A stretch of 56,080 nt of DNA, from positions 1 through 56,080 of the forward strand of contig CBDUSI010000011.1 in assembly GCA_965370045.1 (NCBI GenBank), read 5' to 3'. Below are positions 7,530-16,196 of the stretch, in pieces. A model generated the notes under the pieces. That model was not told the DNA's origin. It was given only the letters and a program-made list of their open reading frames with translations, and searched no databases. Source of the stretch: CAZONU01 sp965370045. Lineage in GTDB: Bacteria; Planctomycetota; SZUA-567; JAKLDR01. The translations under genes and the position numbers were made by a program. How positions within the stretch are numbered: position 1 is the first letter of the stretch; each line of letters begins with the position of its first letter.

Positions 7530-9394
7530 TCCGTATCGACCTCCGCCAGAGTCCCGAGTGGAATCGGCACCAGCGGCGGCCGGACCTTCATGGGCAGGAA
7601 CTCGGAAACGGGCCGGCCCAGCTTGCGGGCGAGGATTCCCAGCACGATCCGCCCGCAGGTCTTGGCCTGGCAGGCGCCCATGCCCACGCGCAGTACCCGC
7701 TTGACCTCCTCGAAGCTGTGATAGCCGGCGTCCACCGCGGCTTCCACCTCCGAGAGCCGCACGTCTTCGCAGCGGCAGACCACCGGGTCTTCTTCACGGA
7801 GAGGGACCTCGATCTTCTTCAGTTCCCTGACTTCCCCCGGCCGAACAACGTGCCGGGCGCGGCCGGCCAGCTCTTTCTCGACGGCGAAAGAAACCAGATG
7901 CTTGCGGTCGAAGCTCTTGGCCGAGCGCACCCGGGTGATCCGCGCCTCGCCAAGAAAGCACCCCTCGCGGTCCAGCGCCCACCAGGTCTGGCCCTTCTCC
8001 GGCACCGGCAACATCTCGTAGGTCAGGGTTACTTCCGCTTCCGTCTCCGAGTAGTCCGCGTCCGCCAGGAAGATGGCCAGCCCCGGGCAGCGCGTGAGGC
8101 ACACCCCGCAGCCGTCGCAGTCGCTGCCCGCGTAGCTGGGCAGGTCGTTGATGTCCGCGCCCACCCGGATGGAGCCGCGTCGGCAGGCTTCCTCGCAGGG
8201 GTTGCAGGGAATCCGCTGGTGGCACTCGATGATCACCTGCCGGCCGGCGGCGGAGGGCGGCGCCTCGGCGGGCGGCGGCGGCTTCTCTTCCACGTAATCG
8301 GCGAAGGGCACCCCGCGCAGCTGGCACTTGCCCTCCCGGGCTTTCCGCCCGAAGGGGCCGGCGCGCAGCGCGGCCAGCCGCTCGCGGAACTCGCGAAGGG
8401 GCCCGCTCTCGTCGGCGGCGGTCAGCTCTGCGGCCGCCGCATGGCCGGCGATGCGCCCCCCGACCATGGCCGAGGAGGCCTCCTCGATACCCCCGGCGTC
8501 GCCGGCCACGTAGATGTCCGGGTGGGAGGTGCGCATGTTCTCGTCGTGCCAGGGCACCCAGCCGCCCAGCGCGGCGACGTACTCGGTGCGGCAGTTCGCG
8601 AGAGAGAAGAGCTCGGCCAGCGGCGAGAGCCCCACCGCCAGGCACACCGCGTCGACCTCCACGCCGAACTCCGAGCCGGGCACCTCGCGGAGGTCTTCGA
8701 GCGCGACCAGCACCGCGTTCTCCACCCGGCCCCGCCCGCCGACCGACTTGATCGAATGAGAGAGCAGCAGCGGCACGCCCATTCTTCGAATCTTGGCGGC
8801 GTGCACCGCGTAGCCGCCCACCCGCGGCTGGGCCTCGACCACCGCGACCACCTCGCCGCCGGCCTGAAGTATCTGATACGAGACAATCAGGCCGATGTTC
8901 CCGGCGCCGACCATCAGCGTCCGCTTCCCGGGCAGGACGCCGTTGACGTTCATCAGGGTCTGCAGGCCGCCGGCGCCGCACACCCCGGGCAGGTCGCAAC
9001 CCGGGAAGGCCAGGAGGTTCTCGCAGGCCCCGGTGGCCACCACGGTCTTGCGGGGCGCGATCTTCAGGAGTTGGGCATCGGCGCGCAGCGCGGTGAGCAC
9101 GCCGTCGCCGAAGGCGCCAGTGGCGAAGGTTTCGGTCAAGAGCGCGCCGCCCAGGCCCAGGTACTCCGCGACCAGTTCGTCGGCTATGTCAAAACCGCGG
9201 ACCCCGGCGCGTTCAAGGCGCGAGCCGAAGAACATGTGGGTCTGCTTGACCAACTGCCCGCCGGGGCGCGCCTTGTCGTCGATGAGCAGGACTTCGGCGC
9301 CCAGGCGCCGGGCCTCGATGCCGGCCGAGAGCCCCGCGGGCCCCGCGCCGACGACCAGCACGTCGGGCTTGAGCACGCTGCCCTCAGTCCCCAT
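7526..9394 (-). CDS. FAD/NAD(P) and Fe-S alpha subunit of amino-acid dehydrogenase (HcnB-like)
   Basis: A 622-aa electron-transfer subunit. Order of parts: FAD motif VVGAGPAGLSAGIEA (14-28), second dinucleotide motif VGAGNIG (162-168), an inserted ferredoxin-like segment with cysteines at 391, 397, 400, 404 and 426, 429, 432, 436, then a BFD-type [2Fe-2S] domain with Cys540, 542, 575 and 580. The two four-Cys sets could carry two [4Fe-4S] clusters; many HcnB relatives have only the C-terminal BFD domain. The gene overlaps its upstream [2Fe-2S] partner by 11 bases and the beta subunit by 4. It would pass electrons from the substrate flavin to an unknown acceptor. Confidence 0.8.
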   Translation of the reverse strand: MGTEGSVLKPDVLVVGAGPAGLSAGIEARRLGAEVLLIDDKARPGGQLVKQTHMFFGSRLERAGVRGFDIADELVAEYLGLGGALLTETFATGAFGDGVLTALRADAQLLKIAPRKTVVATGACENLLAFPGCDLPGVCGAGGLQTLMNVNGVLPGKRTLMVGAGNIGLIVSYQILQAGGEVVAVVEAQPRVGGYAVHAAKIRRMGVPLLLSHSIKSVGGRGRVENAVLVALEDLREVPGSEFGVEVDAVCLAVGLSPLAELFSLANCRTEYVAALGGWVPWHDENMRTSHPDIYVAGDAGGIEEASSAMVGGRIAGHAAAAELTAADESGPLREFRERLAALRAGPFGRKAREGKCQLRGVPFADYVEEKPPPPAEAPPSAAGRQVIIECHQRIPCNPCEEACRRGSIRVGADINDLPSYAGSDCDGCGVCLTRCPGLAIFLADADYSETEAEVTLTYEMLPVPEKGQTWWALDREGCFLGEARITRVRSAKSFDRKHLVSFAVEKELAGRARHVVRPGEVRELKKIEVPLREEDPVVCRCEDVRLSEVEAAVDAGYHSFEEVKRVLRVGMGACQAKTCGRIVLGILARKLGRPVSEFLPMKVRPPLVPIPLGTLAEVDTE

Positions 9395-9695
9395 CGATGC
9401 GCCCCCGGCCCACCTGGGTCTCGACCGCCATGCCCCCCCTGAGCGGGGTCACGCAGGCGCGCACGTCGGGCACCCCGTCGACGACCACGTTGCACGAGGA
9501 GCACCTGCCGATGCCGCAGAAGAAGCCGCGCTCGCGGTGCAGCTTGATGCTCTTTCGGAAGGTGATGACACCGTTGGCCACCAGCGCCGAGGCGATGGTG
9601 TCGCCCGCGCAGGCGCACAACTCGCGGCCGTCGAACGTGAAGACGACCACATCGCCGCGGTCGAAGTCCAGGATGGGGTGCTTGTCTATTCTCAC
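9384..9695 (-). CDS. Small [2Fe-2S] ferredoxin-like subunit (HcnA-like)
   Basis: A 103-aa plant-type [2Fe-2S] subunit with cysteines in ELCACAGDT and CGIGRCSSCNVVVDG, the pattern of HcnA and sarcosine-oxidase/hydroxyproline-dehydrogenase gamma subunits. I chose the GTG two bases after the yggS stop; an in-frame extension upstream is possible but would run through yggS in a shadow frame rich in Arg and Gly. It is the first gene of the three-subunit dehydrogenase and overlaps the alpha subunit by 11 bases. It likely relays electrons within the complex. Confidence 0.8.
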   Translation of the reverse strand: MRIDKHPILDFDRGDVVVFTFDGRELCACAGDTIASALVANGVITFRKSIKLHRERGFFCGIGRCSSCNVVVDGVPDVRACVTPLRGGMAVETQVGRGRIDGD

Positions 9696-9697
9696 TG

Positions 9698-10405
9698 CTA
9701 CGCGAAAACCGCCGTGCCCACGCGCACCACCGTAGAGCCCTCCTCCACGGCCACCTCGAAGTCGCCGCTCATGCCCATGGACAGCCCGGTGCAGGCGGAC
9801 GGAGCCAGACCCGCCTCGCGCAGCCCGCCGAGGAGCCCCTTGAGGCGCTGAAAGCACGGCCGGGCTTTTTCCGCGTCGGGGTCCAGCGGTCCCATGGTCA
9901 TCAGCCCCACGGGAACGACGTGAGGACACTCGGCCAGCTTCGAGAAGATATCCCGGGTCGCGCTCTCCGCCGCGCCGGTCTTGGCGGCCTCGCCGCTGGT
10001 GTTGACTTCCACGTAGACGGCCAGCCTCTCCTCCGCGTGCCGCTCGGCCATTTCCTTCTCGAGGGCCGCAGCCAGGCGCGCGGAGTCCAGCGAGTGCATG
10101 CCGCCGAAGAGCGTCAGCGCCCTGCGGACCTTGTTGGTTTGAAGATGTCCTACCATCTGCCAGGAGAGCCGCCCCGCGGCCGGGCCCATGGCCTCTGCCT
10201 TGCGGAGCGCGTCTACAACCCGGTTCTCGCCGATCTCGGTCACCCCGGCCTCGATGAGCGCGGAAGTCTCCTCCGGCCCGACCATCTTGGTGATGGGCAA
10301 GAGCCGAATCTCGTCGGGATTTCTCCCGGCGCGCTCGGCGGCGCGGGCGAGGCGCTCGCGGAGCCCGGCGAGGTTGGCCTTGACGCGCTCGACCAGTTCG
10401 TTCAC
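9698..10405 (-). CDS. yggS: PLP-homeostasis protein, YggS/PLPBP family
   Basis: A 235-aa single-domain alanine-racemase-fold protein that binds pyridoxal phosphate and keeps B6 and amino-acid pools balanced; it has no known catalytic turnover. The PLP lysine is Lys40 in LLPITKMVG. The motifs GENRV, WQMVGHLQTNK and LSMGMSGDFEVA(V) are diagnostic. The start is GTG. It is commonly found next to proC; here the proline dehydrogenase-like and pruA genes lie between them in one operon. It ends in TAG, two bases before the next gene's GTG. Confidence 0.92.
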   Translation of the reverse strand: MNELVERVKANLAGLRERLARAAERAGRNPDEIRLLPITKMVGPEETSALIEAGVTEIGENRVVDALRKAEAMGPAAGRLSWQMVGHLQTNKVRRALTLFGGMHSLDSARLAAALEKEMAERHAEERLAVYVEVNTSGEAAKTGAAESATRDIFSKLAECPHVVPVGLMTMGPLDPDAEKARPCFQRLKGLLGGLREAGLAPSACTGLSMGMSGDFEVAVEEGSTVVRVGTAVFA

Positions 10406-10463
10406 GAGCTTAGCAGTCCGTGAATCTGAACCATTCTGCCTCCAATCACGGCTGCTCCATTTT

Positions 10464-11393
10464 TCAACGGCCTGCTAACACCTCGACCATGCGCTCGATG
10501 GGCCGGCGGGCTCTTTCCAGTATCTCGGCGGGCAGCTTCACGGGATGCTCCAGGTCTTCCAGCTCCCAGAGGATCTTCTCGAGCGTAGTCAGTTTCATGT
10601 TGGGGCAGTCGGCCAGCTCGGTCGCCGGCCAGAAGCGCTTGCCGGGCACCTCCCGCCGCAGGCGGTGGAGCATGCCGATTTCCGTGCCGATGATGAACTC
10701 CTCGACGTCCGACTCCGAGCAGAAGCGGACCATGCCGCCGGTGGAGGTCACCTCGTCGGCCACCTCGCGGACCTCCGGGCGGCACTCGGGGTGGACCACC
10801 ACCAGCGCGTCGGGATGCGCGGCGCGGGCCTCCGCCACGTGGCGGGCGAGTATCCGGTTGTGGGTCGGGCAGAAGCCGTTCCGGAAAATCATGTTCTCCC
10901 GCCCGGACTCGCCCCGCACCCAGTCGCCCAGGTTGCGATCAGGCACAAAGAGCACCTCGCGTCCGGCGGGGACAGACTCGACCACCGCGGTGGCGTTGGC
11001 GGAGGTGCAGCAGAGGTCGGAATGCGCCTTTATCTCCGCGCTGGTGTTCACATACGAAACCACCACCGCGTCGGGGTGCGCCTTCTTCAATTCGCTCAGC
11101 TGCCTGACGGTGATCATGTCCGCCAGCGGGCATCCGGCGTTGGGGTCGGGCATGTAGACCGGGCGCTCGGGCCGGAGTATCGCGGCGGTCTCGGCCATGA
11201 AAAGGACCCCGCAGAAGACGATCATCTCGGCCTTCTGGTCGTCCGCGGCGATGCGCGCCAGTTCGAGCGAGTCGCCCACGTGGTCGGCGATCCGCTGGAC
11301 CTCGTCGATCTGGTAGTTGTGGGCCAGGAGCAGCGCGCGGCGCTCGCGGCGCAGCTCATTGATCCGGGAAACGATCTCGGCCTGGCTGTCCAT
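10464..11393 (-). CDS. nadA: Quinolinate synthase A
   Basis: A 309-aa [4Fe-4S] enzyme condensing iminoaspartate with dihydroxyacetone phosphate to quinolinate, the first committed pyridine-ring step of NAD synthesis. The three cluster cysteines are recognisable: Cys88 in PNAGCPLADM, Cys204 in HPECRPEV and Cys263 in LADCPNMK. The start is the ATG preceded by GGAGGGAGA at an 11-base distance; in-frame extension further upstream has no family similarity. nadB and nadC are not in the window. It is the first gene of the long minus-strand operon, with a promoter-like element just upstream. Confidence 0.94.
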   Translation of the reverse strand: MDSQAEIVSRINELRRERRALLLAHNYQIDEVQRIADHVGDSLELARIAADDQKAEMIVFCGVLFMAETAAILRPERPVYMPDPNAGCPLADMITVRQLSELKKAHPDAVVVSYVNTSAEIKAHSDLCCTSANATAVVESVPAGREVLFVPDRNLGDWVRGESGRENMIFRNGFCPTHNRILARHVAEARAAHPDALVVVHPECRPEVREVADEVTSTGGMVRFCSESDVEEFIIGTEIGMLHRLRREVPGKRFWPATELADCPNMKLTTLEKILWELEDLEHPVKLPAEILERARRPIERMVEVLAGR

Positions 11394-11421
11394 GGTTGCA
11401 ATCTCCCTCCGGCGGCTGGAG

Positions 11422-11450
11422 ATTCTAGCGCCGCACCCGGAAAGGCGCAA
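11422..11450 (-). promoter_or_regulatory. Putative promoter of the nadA operon
   Basis: On the minus strand TTGCGC, a 17-base spacer and TAGAAT (5 of 6 matches to TATAAT) end about 29 bases before the nadA start. The predicted transcript start leaves a short leader containing the GGAGGGAGA ribosome site. The -35 is weak. The facing gene has a very similar TTGCGA-17-TAGAAT element. Confidence 0.5.
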
Positions 11451-11546
11451 GCGGCTCGACCGGTGCCGATTCAACGAAAGGGGCCGGGGAGCAGCGCGTC
11501 CCGGCTGTCCATTCTGATCGCCCGTAACCCCAAGGACGAACCCGTC

Positions 11547-11575
11547 TTGCGAGGGCAGGCAATAAACTCTAGAAT
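11547..11575 (+). promoter_or_regulatory. Putative promoter of the sigma factor-esterase gene
   Basis: TTGCGA, a 17-base spacer and TAGAAT lie about 85 bases before the preferred TTG start. Spacing and hexamers resemble a housekeeping sigma-70 promoter, and the same hexamers occur in the divergent nadA promoter. An ECF-specific promoter was not identified. Confidence 0.5.
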
Positions 11576-11660
11576 GTTGCGGTAACCTTCCCTCCGAGCG
11601 TACATTGAACGGCGGGTGAAGACGGTAAAGGGGCCCGAGCAGCAGGAGAGGAGCAGGTTG

Positions 11661-13607
11661 TTGACGGACCGTGAACTCCTGGTCCAGTATGCCGAGAAGG
11701 GCTCTGCGGAGGCCTTCGCCGAGATCGTGGGCTGCTACTCCGCCACGGTCTACTCGACCTGCCGGCGCATCCTCGGCGAGGACCACGCGGCGGAGGATGC
11801 GGCCCAGGCCACCTTCCTGCTGCTGATGCGCAAGGCCCGGAAGCTCCCCCGCCGGGTGATTCTTTCCGGATGGCTCTTCCGGACCGCCGAGGGGGTTGCG
11901 CGGAACGCCCTGCGGGTGCGTTCCCGCCGAGCCCGCCGTGAGAGGGAGGCTGCAGCCATGATAGAGGCCAAAGCGGGGCGATCGGCCGCATCCTTGACGG
12001 AAGTTATGCCGCTCCTGGATGCGGCTCTGGCCAGGCTGCCTCGCCCGCAGCTGGAAGCCGTGGTGCTGCGCTACTTTCGGGGCCTGTCCCGGGACGAGGC
12101 AGCTCTGGAACTGAGTTGCCCGGTCCGGACCCTGGATGCGCGGCTCTCCCGAGCGCTGGTCCGACTGCGCGGGTATCTGAACCTCCGGGGGGTTGCGGTG
12201 CCGGCCGTGGCCCTGGGAACGCTCCTGGGCCAGAGCGCCGTTGAGGCCTCGCCGGGCGGACTCGCGGCATCAATTCAGGCCGCCTGTCTCGGAAAGGCTT
12301 CGGCCTCAGCAGGGGCCGTTGCCATGGCCGAGGGCTTTGCCGGGGCGATGGTATGGGCGAAGGTCAAGCTGGCCGCGGCGATCGTGATCGGCCTCTCGGT
12401 GCTGGGGGCGGGCGTACCGCTCGTGAAGCGGGCAATCTACAGAGCGAAAGAATCCGAGAAGAAGCCGCCGGCAAGGGCGACTTTCCCGCCTGTCGAGACG
12501 CTCCCCGAAATCAGGGACCTGCCCGATCCCTTCATCATGAGGAGCGGCAGGCGCGTCAGGACCCGCGAGGACTGGGCGCGGCGGCGCGAGGAAATCAAGG
12601 CCCTGTTGTTCCACTACCAGTTCGGGCACATGCCCCCACCGCCGGGGAACGTGACCGCCGAGGAGTTCCGCTCTCGGCCCCAGCTCGGCGGGAAGGTGGT
12701 GCGCAGGGAAATGCGGCTGTCCATGGGCCCGCAGAGGAAGCTGCAGCTCACCTTCAGGATTGTCACGCCCCCGGGCAAGGGGCCGTTCCCCGTGATCATA
12801 AGGAACCGGGGAACATATGTTGCCCGCCCGCCCACACGAGTCCCCCTGGCAGAGGTGGTCAAACGTGGCTACGTGTTCGTGGACTACTTCCGCGAGGACC
12901 TGGACCGGGACGCGGAAGACAGCATCGGCCCGGCGCAGGCCGCCTATCCCGACCACGACTGGGCCAGCATCGCGGTGTGGGCCTGGGGTGGCATGCGGGT
13001 GATCGACTACCTGCTGACCCTGGACGAGGTGGACCCGAAGAGAATCGCCGTCACCGGCCACTCGCGCGGCGCGGATGCGGCGCTGCTGATCGGGGCGCTG
13101 GATGAGCGGGTGGCACTGACCGCTCCGAACGCGGGCAGCGCTTTCGGGACGGCGTGCTATCGTTTCGCCAGGAAGAGACGCGTTGAACGCTTTGAGCACT
13201 TCGGGTACGCACACTGGTATCGTCCGCCCATTCGGCAGTGCGCGCTGGAGGGTTCGGTGCTGCGCCTGCCGTTCGACGTGCACTCCCTCAAGGCGCTCGT
13301 CGCCCCCCGGGCGCTGGTCACCATCAATGCCCTCGACGACCACATGATCGACCCGCTGGCCATGCAGCACACCAACCTGGCGGCCAAGGTCGTCTTTGAC
13401 TGGCTGGGCGCGGGCGACAGGATCGGCATGTACTTCCGCGAGCAGGGCGATCACGATCAGAGCGAAGAGGACTGGCTGGCGCTCCTGGACTACGCCGACC
13501 TGGTCTTCTTCGGCAAGGCCCCCGAGAGCGGCAGGAAGTTCGACAAGCCGCCCTTTCCCGGGGCCGAGCCGATCTTCTCGTGGAAGGCCCCGGAGAAGGA
13601 CCAGTAA
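11661..13607 (+). CDS. ECF sigma factor fused through a TM helix to a CE15-like esterase domain
   Basis: A 648-aa fusion. Residues about 1-95 are sigma region 2 (TDRELLVQYAEKGS ... HAAEDAAQATFLLLMRKA ... ILSGWLFRTA) and about 115-172 region 4 (LPRPQLEAVVLRYFRGLSRDEAA). A hydrophobic segment at about 231-253 should cross the membrane. The rest is an alpha/beta hydrolase resembling glucuronoyl esterases: WARRREEIKALL near the start, nucleophile motif GHSRGA (Ser468), and a candidate catalytic His598 in GDHDQSEEDW. It is homologous to the first domain of the esterase at 33.2-35.5 kb. TTG at 11661 has AGGAGAGGAG 7 bases upstream and starts at the usual family position; GTG at 11616 is the alternative. 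No anti-sigma gene is adjacent. The next propeller gene follows after 15 bases. Confidence 0.85.
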   Translation: MTDRELLVQYAEKGSAEAFAEIVGCYSATVYSTCRRILGEDHAAEDAAQATFLLLMRKARKLPRRVILSGWLFRTAEGVARNALRVRSRRARREREAAAMIEAKAGRSAASLTEVMPLLDAALARLPRPQLEAVVLRYFRGLSRDEAALELSCPVRTLDARLSRALVRLRGYLNLRGVAVPAVALGTLLGQSAVEASPGGLAASIQAACLGKASASAGAVAMAEGFAGAMVWAKVKLAAAIVIGLSVLGAGVPLVKRAIYRAKESEKKPPARATFPPVETLPEIRDLPDPFIMRSGRRVRTREDWARRREEIKALLFHYQFGHMPPPPGNVTAEEFRSRPQLGGKVVRREMRLSMGPQRKLQLTFRIVTPPGKGPFPVIIRNRGTYVARPPTRVPLAEVVKRGYVFVDYFREDLDRDAEDSIGPAQAAYPDHDWASIAVWAWGGMRVIDYLLTLDEVDPKRIAVTGHSRGADAALLIGALDERVALTAPNAGSAFGTACYRFARKRRVERFEHFGYAHWYRPPIRQCALEGSVLRLPFDVHSLKALVAPRALVTINALDDHMIDPLAMQHTNLAAKVVFDWLGAGDRIGMYFREQGDHDQSEEDWLALLDYADLVFFGKAPESGRKFDKPPFPGAEPIFSWKAPEKDQ

Positions 13608-13622
13608 GGCAGGAGGAATACC

Positions 13623-16133
13623 ATGCGGTGTAAAGCCACGACTATCTGCGGCACGTTCTTCGTCCTTGCGGCGCTGGCCTCCTGCAGGCTCTACGGCGGT
13701 GAGCCGACCGGCGGCGGCGCGGCGACGTGGGCGATGAAGAGCGGCGACCCCGGCTGGACCGGCTATTCTCCCGACAAGCGCGTCAAGCCTCCCTTCCGCC
13801 TCAAGTGGGCCACCCAGCCGGGCCTCAACCTCAGCTGGGGAGTCTGCGTGTCGGTGGCCGACGGCAAGGTCTTCGCCCGCGAGGGCTGCCTGGATGCGGA
13901 AACCGGCGAGGTCCTCTGGAAGGGCCGCATGGGCCGCAACACTCCGACCTACTACAAGGGCCGGCTCTACGGCGTGGGCGGGGGAAGCAGGATAGAGGCT
14001 TACGACGCGAAGACAGGAAAGCGGCTGTGGGACAAGGCCGGCTACCTGACCTCGCGGGCGAGCAAGTCCGCCGTGACGGTGACCGACGGCGCAGTCTACT
14101 CCGGCCAGCTCCGGCAACATGGCGGCAAGAGGTTCTACTTCGCCGTGGCCCTGGATGCCGTGAGCGGCAAGGAGGTCTGGTCGACGCCGCTGGTCCCGGC
14201 GGTGGGTAAGCGGAGCGGGGGTTACGAGTTGACGGTGAGCATGTCCGCGGCCGCAGTGGGCGGCGGGCGGGTTATTATCACCACGCACAAGCCCAGGATC
14301 GTCTTCGCGCTGGACCAGAAGACCGGCAAGGAGCTCTGGCGCACCGAGGGCGTCTGGGCCCGGCACGCGCCGAGCACCGACGGGAAGACGGTCTGGCTGG
14401 CTGAGTGCACCCAGGGGATCTGGGCCCTGGACGCGGCGACCGGCAAGAAGCTCTGGCAGTGGGGCGGCGTCAAGAAGACCGAACAGGAGGCCCACTACGA
14501 GTCGGTCGGCACCGCCGATCACCCGCCGGCGGCGGCCTACGGGAAGCTCTTTGTCAGCAACTACGGCCGGAACTTCACGGCCCTGGACGCCGGGATCGGC
14601 AAGCAGCTTTGGGTCGGCGGTAACCGGAGCAATGCAGTCAACGCGTGGGCAGGCGGCTGCGGACCGCCCACCGCCGCGGGCGGCTTCGTCTACTCCAACG
14701 GCACGGTCGGCAAGGAGTTCAACGGCACCGACCTGCGCCGCGCGCTCTACGCCATGGATCCGAAGACCGGCAAGCCGGTCTGGCGCTACCCGCTGAGCAG
14801 CAAGTCATGCGCGCGGGTGGCGATCGCCCTCGGCCGGCTCTACATCAGCACCTCGAACGAGATCTACTGCTTCGAGCCGGTGGGGAAGGACTACAAGGCG
14901 CCCGAGCCCCAGGCGGCCCCGAGCGCGCCGGCCGGCCCGCTCACCGCCATGGCCAAGTCCTTCGGCGGCAAGCCGGGCGAGGCCAGCGCCGGGGAGAAAC
15001 CCAAGGGGGGCAAGGACTGGCCCATGTACGGCGGCTCTCCCGCCCGCGCCGGCCTGGACGTGAAGATCGGTCTGCCGGTCAAGCATGCCTGGAAATTCGC
15101 GGCCGGCGGCAAGGTTCGCTCCGGTCCGGTCATTGCCGGTGGTCTTGCCTACGCCGGCAGCGACAGCGGGAAGCTCTTCGCGCTGGACCTAGCCACCGGC
15201 AAGGAGAAGTGGAGCGCCAAGATCGGCTCCTGGGTGAGGTGCGCGCCGGCGGTGGCCGGCGGCATCGTCGTCTGCGGGGCTGACGACGGCGTGCTGCGGG
15301 CCTTTGACGCCAAAACAGGCAAGCCCAAGTGGGAGTTCAAAACCGCCGGACGCATAAGGGCCTCACCAGCCATCGTCGGCGACCGCGTGGTCTTCGGGAG
15401 CTGGGACGGCCGCTGCTACTGCGTCCGGTTGTCTGACGGCAAGGAGTTCTGGCGCTACCGGATCGGCGTGCCGGGCGTGCGGGTCCATTCGCCGCCGGCG
15501 GTGGCGGGCGGCCGGGTCTACGTGGGTGCGTGGGAGGACTACGCCGTCCATGCGCTGGACCTGGGCACCGGCAAGCTCCTGGCCGGGTACGACGTGGGCA
15601 AGCCAGCTCCCCGCGTGAAGCACTCCGATCACGACCTGGTGCACGGCCTGGCCGTCTATCGTGGGCTGCTGGTGACCGCCAAGCGCAAGGGCGCGGGCAT
15701 CGTGCTCGACCCGACAACGGGCAAGATCCTCGGCCAGATCAGCGGTCGGGGGTCGGAGCTTCCCTCCCTGCCGGCTTTCAGCGGCGACCGGGTCTACTAC
15801 CCCACCTCGCACAGCGGGGCGAGGCTGTCGGAAGCAGTGGCCAAGGGACGCTCCGGAGGCAGGGTGAGCCGGGAGACCTTGTTCAAGTACCCCGCGCTGA
15901 ACGCGCTGCTGGTCAGCGGCGACTTGATGATCGCCGCGAACCGCCGGGGCACGGTGGAGGTGTGGCGCCTGCCTGAGGCCAAGAGCGACAATTCGGCCAA
16001 GCGGGTCTCGGAGTGGAAATCACCCAGCGGCGCGGAGATTCACACCTCGCCGGCGGCGGCGGGCGGGTTCATCGTGGTGGGCTCGGACGACGGCCACGTT
16101 TACGGATTCAGTTACACCCAGGCAGGCAAGTAG
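13623..16133 (+). CDS. Secreted lipoprotein with two PQQ-type beta-propellers (paralogue 1)
   Basis: An 836-aa exported protein made of many PQQ/BamB-like blades with the recurring pattern ALDxxTGKxxW. A signal sequence ends in the lipobox LASC (Cys21), so it should be lipid-anchored. Two propellers are evident because the opening motif (WAMKSGDPGWTGYSPD...) recurs as DWPMYGGSPARAGLD at about residue 465. The second half contains VVFGSWDGRCYCVRL and ends in GFIVVGSDDGHVYGFSY. These lack the catalytic loops of quinoprotein dehydrogenases, so a binding or scaffold role is more likely than an enzyme. A GGAGG site precedes the ATG, 15 bases after the sigma-esterase gene, so the two are co-transcribed. 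Confidence 0.85.
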   Translation: MRCKATTICGTFFVLAALASCRLYGGEPTGGGAATWAMKSGDPGWTGYSPDKRVKPPFRLKWATQPGLNLSWGVCVSVADGKVFAREGCLDAETGEVLWKGRMGRNTPTYYKGRLYGVGGGSRIEAYDAKTGKRLWDKAGYLTSRASKSAVTVTDGAVYSGQLRQHGGKRFYFAVALDAVSGKEVWSTPLVPAVGKRSGGYELTVSMSAAAVGGGRVIITTHKPRIVFALDQKTGKELWRTEGVWARHAPSTDGKTVWLAECTQGIWALDAATGKKLWQWGGVKKTEQEAHYESVGTADHPPAAAYGKLFVSNYGRNFTALDAGIGKQLWVGGNRSNAVNAWAGGCGPPTAAGGFVYSNGTVGKEFNGTDLRRALYAMDPKTGKPVWRYPLSSKSCARVAIALGRLYISTSNEIYCFEPVGKDYKAPEPQAAPSAPAGPLTAMAKSFGGKPGEASAGEKPKGGKDWPMYGGSPARAGLDVKIGLPVKHAWKFAAGGKVRSGPVIAGGLAYAGSDSGKLFALDLATGKEKWSAKIGSWVRCAPAVAGGIVVCGADDGVLRAFDAKTGKPKWEFKTAGRIRASPAIVGDRVVFGSWDGRCYCVRLSDGKEFWRYRIGVPGVRVHSPPAVAGGRVYVGAWEDYAVHALDLGTGKLLAGYDVGKPAPRVKHSDHDLVHGLAVYRGLLVTAKRKGAGIVLDPTTGKILGQISGRGSELPSLPAFSGDRVYYPTSHSGARLSEAVAKGRSGGRVSRETLFKYPALNALLVSGDLMIAANRRGTVEVWRLPEAKSDNSAKRVSEWKSPSGAEIHTSPAAAGGFIVVGSDDGHVYGFSYTQAGK

Positions 16134-16154
16134 CAGGGGAAGGCCCAAGACGGC

Positions 16155-16194
16155 CGGGTTGAACAGAACGCGATCCCCAGCTGTTCTTCGCCCG
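16155..16194. terminator. Possible bidirectional hairpin between convergent genes
   Basis: Between two convergent genes an inverted repeat GAACAG / CTGTTC is flanked by outer CGGG / CCCG pairs. No clear T run follows on either strand, so termination is only suggested by position and pairing. Confidence 0.3.
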
Positions 16195-16196
16195 AC

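Noticed and set aside
6381..9695. Hydrogen cyanide synthase hcnABC
   Set aside because: The subunit layout is the same, but the operon carries pruA and proC, and the family includes proline and hydroxyproline dehydrogenases; cyanide formation has no support from context.
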